Below are positions 58,097-64,000 of a DNA stretch of 64,000 bases, in pieces. The stretch's first letter is position 1; the number at the start of each line of letters is the position of its first letter. Origin of the DNA: Aeromonas fluvialis (GTDB lineage: Bacteria > Pseudomonadota > Gammaproteobacteria > Enterobacterales > Aeromonadaceae); the NCBI RefSeq assembly GCF_000819885.1, contig NZ_CDBO01000057.1, positions 40,057 to 104,056 of the forward strand, written 5' to 3'. The position numbers and the translations under genes are program-made. The notes under the pieces are model-generated. The model was not told the DNA's origin. It made no database searches and was given only the letters and a program-made list of their open reading frames with translations.

Positions 58097-58894
58097 TCAA
58101 TATTTGACGTTGTTGTGGTACTTGCCGAGGATGCCCTTGACCCGTTCCATGGTCTCCTTGCTGGGGGGCTTGATCCCGCTCAGTTCGTACGGATCGCCCA
58201 GCACATCCCACTTGTGTTTGCCGAGCTCATGGTAGGGGAGCAGCTCCACCTTCTCCACGCTCTCGCCCAGCTCGGCGATGAACTGGCCCAGCCCTTCGGC
58301 GCTCTCGTCGTCATCGCTCCAGGTCGGTACCACCACGTAGCGGATCCACATGGTCTTGCCTTTGGCCGCCAGATAGCGGGCAAACTCCAGGGTGTATCTG
58401 TTGCTGACGTGGGTCAGTGGAATGTGTTTCTCGTCATTGATCTGTTTGATGTCGAGCAGCACCAGATCGGTCTGTTCGAGCAGCTTGTCCACCTGTTCGT
58501 CGAGATGACGGACGAAGCCGTTGGTGTCGAGACAGGTGTGGATCCCTTTCTCTTTGCAGGCGGTAAAGAGTTCGGTAATGAAAGCCGGTTGCAGCATGGC
58601 TTCACCACCTGACGCTGTCACGCCACCGCCGGAGGCGTTCATGAAGTGGCGATAGCTGGTGATGTCACTCATCAACTCAGGTACGGTCACCTCGCGGCCA
58701 CCCTCGGTATCCCAGGTATCACGGTTGTGGCAGTACTTGCAGCGCATCAGGCAGCCTTGCATGAATACGATAAAGCGTATCCCCGGACCATCGACAGTGC
58801 CGCAGGTTTCAACGGAATGGATCCGGCCAAGGGTGCCGTGACTCTCGGCAGATTCACTGATTTCAACGGCAGGGATCCGGTTTATGACTGACAT
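58097..58894 (-). CDS. pflA: Pyruvate formate-lyase-activating enzyme
   Basis: Radical SAM enzyme that installs the glycyl radical on pyruvate formate-lyase. The 265 residues include the cluster motif [15 protein letters not shown] (CxxxCxxC), the SAM-binding [14 protein letters not shown] and LDTNGF. ATG 58894 has GGAG six bases upstream. The usual neighbours focA and pflB are not present on either side, so it is expressed separately here. The upstream region is AT-rich (TAAAAT -10-like). Confidence 0.95.
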   Translation of the reverse strand: MSVINRIPAVEISESAESHGTLGRIHSVETCGTVDGPGIRFIVFMQGCLMRCKYCHNRDTWDTEGGREVTVPELMSDITSYRHFMNASGGGVTASGGEAMLQPAFITELFTACKEKGIHTCLDTNGFVRHLDEQVDKLLEQTDLVLLDIKQINDEKHIPLTHVSNRYTLEFARYLAAKGKTMWIRYVVVPTWSDDDESAEGLGQFIAELGESVEKVELLPYHELGKHKWDVLGDPYELSGIKPPSKETMERVKGILGKYHNNVKY

Positions 58895-58959
58895 AGACAA
58901 CTCCAACGGTTCGAGCAGGCCGTTATTTTATTACATAAACCCCTATTGATCCTACACCT

Positions 58960-61896
58960 TTAGTCCGGCGCCCGGCTGCCAAGCAGCTGCTCGAGCGCCT
59001 TGACGGTGAGCGGCCGACTGGTGAGAAAACCTTGATAATGCTGGCATCCCAGTGCTTTGAGGATGGCCAGCTGTGCCTCTTCTTCCACCCCCTCGGCGGT
59101 GACGGTAAAGCGGAAGACCTGGGCCAGATCGAGAATCGCCTTGACGATGGCTCGGTCCTGTTCGCTGTGTACCAGGGTCTGAATGAAGCTTCTGTCGAGT
59201 TTCACTTCATCGGCGGGCAGATCCCGCAGATAAGCCAGCGACGAGTAGCCGGTGCCGAAGTCATCGATGGAGATGAGGATGCCCAGCTCCTTGAGCTGGC
59301 GTATTCTGGCGATGCTCTCGCGCCGATTCTCCAGCACTACCGATTCGGTCACCTCCAGCAGCAGGCGGGAGGGGGGCACGCCGGTATCGCGCAAGATGTA
59401 CTCCACCTGTTGCACGAAGCCCTGGGTGTGGAACTGGCGGGCACTGACGTTGACCGACAGATGGGGGATCTGCAGGCCGCGGTTGAGCCAGAAGCTGTAT
59501 TGGGCACAGGCAGTCTTCATCACCCAGTAGCCGATCTCGAGGATCAGGCTGGTCTCTTCGGCGATGGGAATAAACTCCCCGGGCGGCACCATGGTGCCGT
59601 CGCTGCGCTGCCAGCGCAGCAGCGCCTCGATCCCCGACAGCGAGCCATTGTCGACCCGGTATTGCGGTTGATAGTGCAGTTGCAGCTCGTGATGACGCAG
59701 GGCATCGCGCAGCTCATTGGTGAGGGTCAGCCGGTTCTTCTCTTGCTGGGCCATCGCCTCGGTAAAGAAGACGTAGTGGCCCTGGCCGGCCCGCTTGGCC
59801 ATGTGGGCCGCGGTGTCGGCCCGTTGCATCAGGACCAGATGATCCGTCTCGTTGCTGGAAAAGAGGCTGATCCCCACCGAGGCGCTGCAGTGCAGCTTGT
59901 GATCGCCGATGTTGAACGGGGTGCGAAACAGCCCCATCAGCTCGCGGGCAAAGTGCTCGGCCAAAATTTTGGCGGTAACCTCCCCTTGTCCAAGCTGGGT
60001 AAAGAGCAGGGCAAACTCATCCCCTGAAATACGCGCCTGCACCAGATTGTCCTGGGGAAGATCCTGGAAGCGCAGCACCACAGCCTGCAGCAGTTGATCG
60101 CCACAGGCGTGGCCGAGGGAGTCGTTGATCGACTTGAAGTTATCGAGATCCAGCAGCAGCAGGGCTCCCCACTGACCACTGGGTTCGCTCAGGGTTTGCT
60201 GCAAAATCGTGTTGAGGCTGCGCCGATTACGCAGGCCGCAAAGCTCGTCATAGTAGGCAAGCTGCTCGATGTGCTTGGCCGCCTCTTTTTCCTGGGTAAT
60301 GTCGTAGAAGCTGCAGATGAAGTGGCTGAGATCCCCCTGTTCATCCTTGATGCCACTGACCATCAGGCGCACCGGAAAGAGGTGGCCATCCTTGTGCAGA
60401 CAGCGCTCTTCCCCGAGCCAGAATGCCTGCTCGTTGACGGTGCGGCTGACATCCTCCTTGAGACGATCCCCGTAGTAGGTGGGGCGCAGCTTGCGAATGG
60501 AGTGACCGATCACCTCTACCTCGCCAAAGCCGGTGATCCGGCAGAACGAGTGGTTTACCTTGAGGATGATGCCGCTGTGATCCATCACGATCAGTCCATC
60601 GTGGGTATTGAAGGCCACTTCGGCCAGCCGCAGGGCATCGTCGGTGGCGAGGCGTTTGAGTTCGATGGCCGCCCGCTGGTGCTGGCTGCTCAACAGATCC
60701 AGCAGCTGTTCGGGCTCCTCAAGGGGGGTATCGAGCAGCAGGGTGATCTGGCCAATGGGAGCACCGCTTTGACCATGGAGCGGAATGCCGATGTAGGCGC
60801 TGGCATTGAGGGCCAGCAGCCGGGTCGCCTTGGGATAGCGCACGGGCAGGTCTTCCACATAGATGGCCTGACCATGCTGGAACAGCTCCTGAGCGGGACC
60901 AGGGTCGAGCTGGATGGGCTTGAGGGTGGAGAAGACCGCCTCGTTGATGGCGCAGCGGGGGATGACCCAGAGCTCCTGACCACGGGGCTGGAACTCGCCG
61001 ATCCAGCCCACCCGGGCGCCGCTGGCTGTCATTGCCCAGCTCAGCAGGGTCTTGCAGTAGTCGATGCCGGTCTGCTGGCTCAGCTCTGCCGGCAGAGTCA
61101 GCCCGGTGGAGCCCTCCTCGGGTTGTGGCTGCCAGTGGCCGAGCAGCTGGGCACTGCTGCGCACCAGTTGCAGCATCTCGTCGCTGAGCGGTGTGGGGTC
61201 GAGATACTCCAGACTCAATACGCCGAACAGCTTCTCTTGTTCCAGCAGGGCGCCGTCCAGGCGTGAACTGACACCTGCGCTGGCCAGATAGAGGTGATTG
61301 CTCAACATGGGCTGGTGGGCCGCTTCCGAGAAGCTTAAGGATTTGCGGGTACGCAGGGCGCGGATATAGCGACTGTCACCGCGAATGGGGTAGAGCGCAT
61401 CGACCCCCAGAGTGAACACCGGGGTGAGCTGTTCACAGCCCAGTTCGCCGTTGACCTGATAGTGCCAGAGGATGAGCCGATCGGCCCCCATACTCTCTTT
61501 AAGGCTCTCGAGCAGGGGCGCATACTGTCGCTGGCTCGCCATCTGGCTGAGGCGTGGCAACTGCAATGCCAGATCGGCGATGGGCTCCTGGCGAAGGGCC
61601 TGCAGACAGATGAGCCAGAAGCCATCCTGCTCGTGGGCGAGGGCGATATGCCACAGCTGATTGGCAAAACGCACGGTGATCTTGCCACCATGGCCGTTGG
61701 CCAACAGTTGTTCGATGGGCCGTCGCAGAGCATCGGGGAGCTGGGCAGGCCAGGGGGCGCGCGGCTCGTCGAGCCAGTAGAGCGGGGTTTGCATCACGTC
61801 GGTCAGGGCGACCAGCCGTTGACTGCGCAGATCCAGACGGAAAAAGAGCGGCGTCTGGAGGGCTGGAGAAAGATGACTGAGAGCGGTAGACGACAT
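58960..61896 (-). CDS. GAF-PAS-GGDEF-EAL protein (c-di-GMP metabolism)
   Basis: A 978-residue cytoplasmic signalling protein. N-terminal parts (about 1-440) include at least one GAF-like domain. PAS lies at about 450-565 (LIVMDHSGIILKVNHSF and FYDITQEKEAAKHIE). GGDEF lies at about 575-735 with active-site ISGDEFALLF. EAL lies at about 750-975 with IEALLRW, DDFGTGYSSLAYLR, KLDRSFI and TAEGVEEEAQ. Both catalytic domains keep their key residues, so it may be bifunctional. ATG 61896 has only a weak ribosome site; the frame stays open antisense through the next gene, which is not counted. No membrane helix. Confidence 0.92.
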   Translation of the reverse strand: MSSTALSHLSPALQTPLFFRLDLRSQRLVALTDVMQTPLYWLDEPRAPWPAQLPDALRRPIEQLLANGHGGKITVRFANQLWHIALAHEQDGFWLICLQALRQEPIADLALQLPRLSQMASQRQYAPLLESLKESMGADRLILWHYQVNGELGCEQLTPVFTLGVDALYPIRGDSRYIRALRTRKSLSFSEAAHQPMLSNHLYLASAGVSSRLDGALLEQEKLFGVLSLEYLDPTPLSDEMLQLVRSSAQLLGHWQPQPEEGSTGLTLPAELSQQTGIDYCKTLLSWAMTASGARVGWIGEFQPRGQELWVIPRCAINEAVFSTLKPIQLDPGPAQELFQHGQAIYVEDLPVRYPKATRLLALNASAYIGIPLHGQSGAPIGQITLLLDTPLEEPEQLLDLLSSQHQRAAIELKRLATDDALRLAEVAFNTHDGLIVMDHSGIILKVNHSFCRITGFGEVEVIGHSIRKLRPTYYGDRLKEDVSRTVNEQAFWLGEERCLHKDGHLFPVRLMVSGIKDEQGDLSHFICSFYDITQEKEAAKHIEQLAYYDELCGLRNRRSLNTILQQTLSEPSGQWGALLLLDLDNFKSINDSLGHACGDQLLQAVVLRFQDLPQDNLVQARISGDEFALLFTQLGQGEVTAKILAEHFARELMGLFRTPFNIGDHKLHCSASVGISLFSSNETDHLVLMQRADTAAHMAKRAGQGHYVFFTEAMAQQEKNRLTLTNELRDALRHHELQLHYQPQYRVDNGSLSGIEALLRWQRSDGTMVPPGEFIPIAEETSLILEIGYWVMKTACAQYSFWLNRGLQIPHLSVNVSARQFHTQGFVQQVEYILRDTGVPPSRLLLEVTESVVLENRRESIARIRQLKELGILISIDDFGTGYSSLAYLRDLPADEVKLDRSFIQTLVHSEQDRAIVKAILDLAQVFRFTVTAEGVEEEAQLAILKALGCQHYQGFLTSRPLTVKALEQLLGSRAPD

Positions 61897-61974
61897 GAAC
61901 AAACAACATCCTGTTAAGCAACCGTCGGGGTAGCAAGAATACTGCAAAATAGTGCGAAACAAAATTTCATTGAG

Positions 61975-62000
61975 TTCTAAATTAGAAAGGTCTAATTTGG
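61975..62000. promoter_or_regulatory. Operator-like repeats before the CoADR-rhodanese gene
   Basis: TTCTAAATTAGAA (61975-61987) is a perfect 13-base palindrome. TCTAATTTGG follows at 61991, repeating one half after a 15-base period. Position just before the start codon region suggests a redox- or sulfur-responsive repressor site. The regulator is not identified. Confidence 0.4.
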
Positions 62001-62031
62001 TGCCCGTTATCAAGTATAAGGAGTCTTGCAG

Positions 62032-63720
62032 ATGAAACGGATCCTGATTATTGGTGGTGTCGCGGGAGGCGCATCGGCGGCCGCCCGCGCCCGCCGTTTG
62101 AGTGAAGAGGCAGAGATCGTGATGTTCGAGCGGGGCGAGTTTGTCAGCTTCGCCAACTGCGGTCTGCCCTATCACATCGGGGGCGATATCCCCGACCGGG
62201 ATGCCTTGCTGCTGCAGACTCCCCAGAGTTTCAAGCGCCGTTTCAACGTCGATGTGCGGGTCTTCCACGATGTGATTGAGATCGACAAGGCGGGCAAGAC
62301 CTTGCTGGTGCGCAACCTGCAAACCGGTGAAGAGCAGCGCGAGCATTACGATGTGCTGCTGCTGAGCCCGGGGGCGGCGCCGATCCGTCCTCCCTTCCCC
62401 GGCATCGACAGCCCCCATGTCTATACCCTGCGCAACATCCCGGACATGGATCGCATTTTGGCGGCCATGCACCATGATCAGCCGCGCCACGTCACCGTGG
62501 TAGGCGGCGGTTTTATCGGCCTGGAGATGATGGAGGCACTGCATCAGCGCAAGCTGGATGTTACCCTGCTGGAGCTGGCCGATCAGGTGATGGCGCCGGT
62601 GGACAAGGAGATGGCCAATATGCTCCATGCCCGCATCCGGGAAGAGGGGATCGACCTGCGTTTGCGCACCGGCCTCACCGCCATCGAGAGTCTGGATCTG
62701 CCTGCCGAGAAAACCTCCGCCGTGCCGACCGCCAACAGTGGTGGCCTGCGCCTGACCCTCACTGACGGTTCCCATCTTGATACCGGTCTTTTGATCCTCG
62801 CCATCGGCGTCAAACCGGAAACCCTGCTCGCCGCCAAGGCGGGGCTGGCGCTGGGGCCGCGCGGTGGCATCAAGGTGGATGCCGGGATGCGTACCTCGGA
62901 TCCTTTTATCTACGCGGTGGGGGATGCGGTGGAGGAGGCCGATTTCGTCACCGGCGAGTCTGTGCTGATCCCGCTGGCGGGCCCGGCCAACCGGCAGGGG
63001 CGCATCGCCGCCGACAACATGTTGGGCCGCAGCGAAACCTACAAGAAGACCCAGGGCACCGCCATCTGCAAGCTGTTCGATCTGGCGGTGGCGAGTACGG
63101 GGCTGAACGAGAAGCGACTGGTGCAGCTGGGGCTGCCGTTCGAGAAGGTCTATGTCCACCCGGGCAGCCATGCCGGTTACTACCCCGGTGCGCATCCGGT
63201 CAGCCTCAAGCTGCTGTTTGCCCCGGATGGCAAGATTTACGGCGCCCAGGCCATCGGCAAGGATGGCATCGACAAGCGCATCGACGTGCTGGCAGTGGCC
63301 CAGCGTGCTGGTCTCACCGTGTTTGATCTGCAGGATCTGGAGCTCACCTATGCGCCGCCGTTCGGGTCGGCCAAGGATGTGATCAACATGGCGGGCTTTG
63401 TGGCGAGCAACCACCTGAAAGGGGATACCCTGCTCTGCCACGTGGCGGAGGTGCAGGCTCGCCATCCCCATCAGCTGGTGGTGGATGTGCGCAACGGCCC
63501 CGAGCTCGACAAGCTGGGCCGCATTCCGGGGGCGTTGCATATCCCCCTCGACGAGTTGCGTGGTCGCCTCCATGAGTTGCCCAAAGAAAAAGAGCTGCTT
63601 ATCAGCTGTCAGGTGGGCTTGCGCGGCCATGTAGCCTGCCGCTTGCTGAGCCAGCACGGCTTTAAAGTGAAGAATCTCTCCGGCGGCTTTAAAACCTGGC
63701 AGATGGCCACCGCCGAGTAA
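62032..63720 (+). CDS. CoA-disulfide reductase / rhodanese fusion (NADH-dependent persulfide reductase type)
   Basis: Flavoenzyme of 562 residues. FAD motif RILIIGGVAGGASAAARARR, redox cysteine in FVSFANCGLPYHIGG (about 43), NAD motif VTVVGGGFIGLEMMEA, FAD motif YAVGDAVEEADFVTG and dimerisation domain about 320-445. A C-terminal rhodanese domain (about 460-560) has its active cysteine in LLISCQVGLRGHVACRLL. The fusion matches Shewanella Npsr, which reduces CoA-persulfide and polysulfide. AAGGAG is eight bases before ATG 62032. Confidence 0.93.
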   Translation: MKRILIIGGVAGGASAAARARRLSEEAEIVMFERGEFVSFANCGLPYHIGGDIPDRDALLLQTPQSFKRRFNVDVRVFHDVIEIDKAGKTLLVRNLQTGEEQREHYDVLLLSPGAAPIRPPFPGIDSPHVYTLRNIPDMDRILAAMHHDQPRHVTVVGGGFIGLEMMEALHQRKLDVTLLELADQVMAPVDKEMANMLHARIREEGIDLRLRTGLTAIESLDLPAEKTSAVPTANSGGLRLTLTDGSHLDTGLLILAIGVKPETLLAAKAGLALGPRGGIKVDAGMRTSDPFIYAVGDAVEEADFVTGESVLIPLAGPANRQGRIAADNMLGRSETYKKTQGTAICKLFDLAVASTGLNEKRLVQLGLPFEKVYVHPGSHAGYYPGAHPVSLKLLFAPDGKIYGAQAIGKDGIDKRIDVLAVAQRAGLTVFDLQDLELTYAPPFGSAKDVINMAGFVASNHLKGDTLLCHVAEVQARHPHQLVVDVRNGPELDKLGRIPGALHIPLDELRGRLHELPKEKELLISCQVGLRGHVACRLLSQHGFKVKNLSGGFKTWQMATAE

Positions 63721-63743
63721 CCGTTTTATTTCTGTGCCTGTTT

Positions 63744-63782
63744 GCCCCTCTCCCTTGTGCGCGCAAGATGAGGGGCTTTTTA
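63744..63782 (+). terminator. Terminator of the CoADR-rhodanese gene
   Basis: Stem GCCCCTC / GAGGGGC enclosing an inner TTG/CAA pair, followed by TTTTT. Confidence 0.8.
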
Positions 63783-63802
63783 TCTCTGCCGATCACCCTT
63801 CT

Positions 63803-63968
63803 TGCATCCCCCTGCTGATCAGTTGCCTGATGCTGGTGCTGCTGGAGTCCGCATTCGTCTTTTTGCCCCTGCCGGGAGACAGTTTGGTCCTGCTGGCTGG
63901 CGGCCGTCATGGCCATCCTGTTTCGCTGGTTCAAAGGCGGAGCAAAAAACGAAACCAGCCACGACTAG
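63803..63968 (+). pseudogene. DedA family relic with internal deletion
   Basis: LLISCLMLVLLESAFVFLPLPGDSLVLLAGG is the N-terminal DedA motif, but after about 30 residues the frame shifts and only a C-terminal tail AAVMAILFRWFKGGAKNETSHD remains before TAG at 63968. Intact DedA proteins have about 200 residues; some 150 are missing. No start codon with a ribosome site is seen. Confidence 0.55.
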
Positions 63969-64000
63969 GTGACAACCCTTGCGTAAGCGCCGTTAAATCG

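Noticed and set aside
61897..63657. Open minus-strand frame extending the GGDEF-EAL protein by about 590 residues
   Set aside because: It runs antisense to the well-supported CoADR-rhodanese gene, has the composition of a shadow frame, and the real protein starts cleanly at 61896.

Overview
This is a chromosomal window from a gammaproteobacterium, almost certainly Aeromonas. The evidence is the moderately high GC content, consistently close relatives of enterobacterial and Vibrio proteins (UhpABC, LpoB, YcfL, YcfP, PaeA/YtfL, TyrA, AroF), and gene neighbourhoods that mix E. coli-like and Vibrio-like orders. No complete insertion sequence, prophage, integrase or CRISPR array was seen. The window is mostly core metabolism and transport, with several small decayed loci in between.

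Layout. 1-2150: glyoxylate shunt genes aceB-aceA (minus strand, aceA cut by the window edge). 2151-3430: a gene-poor stretch with a strong palindrome, a candidate 46-residue protein with its own promoter, and tRNA-Pro(GGG). 3536-4075: tadA. 4225-9973: a Pho-box-driven phosphate uptake operon pstC-pstA-pstB-phoU without pstS, with an 81-bp tandem duplication just before phoU. 10164-12044: the polyamine exporter paeA and a lipoprotein. 12112-15803: a sterol-desaturase-family protein and a polar amino-acid ABC transporter. 16171-19658: uhpABC sugar-phosphate sensing without uhpT. 19842-24221: two secreted proteins and two tandem alkaline phosphatases. 24545-29608: a YlqF-type GTPase, an HDAC-family deacetylase, a DUF2057 protein and dinG. 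30007-31068: a porin with PurR-like and CRP-like sites upstream. 31160-32090: an ORF-less stretch rich in hairpins. 32163-34505: aroF-tyrA with a TyrR box. 34849-36177: glgC. 36378-38478: decayed secD, secF and a small membrane protein. 38549-43097: a cell-envelope cluster (hinT, COG3014 lipoprotein, ycfL, lpoB, thiK, DUF6279). 43349-51755: two chemoreceptors, a PTPS-like protein, a dihydroorotase-like enzyme, a second tRNA-Pro(GGG), a lipoprotein and a dicarboxylate symporter. 51811-54866: a DUF924 relic, DUF808 and a xanthine/uracil-type permease. 55371-57277: ycfP-ndh. 57362-64000: a CbiM-like permease, pflA, a PAS-GGDEF-EAL protein, a CoADR-rhodanese persulfide reductase and a dedA relic.

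How the genes fit together. Phosphate acquisition is represented by pst-phoU and the two periplasmic alkaline phosphatases. Aromatic amino-acid synthesis is represented by aroF-tyrA under TyrR. The hinT-ycfL-lpoB-thiK and ycfP-ndh groups correspond to one contiguous E. coli region that is split here, with nagZ absent from both parts. Chemotaxis and c-di-GMP signalling genes lie in the last third.

The most unusual element is the roughly 0.9-kb ORF-free region at 31160-32090. It can form at least eight hairpins, and four of these carry GNRA tetraloops on the plus strand only. It may be a large structured RNA, possibly a derivative of a group II intron. Also notable are the vestigial second secDF locus, the phoU-leader duplication, and a pair of identical inverted tRNA-Pro genes about 44.6 kb apart.
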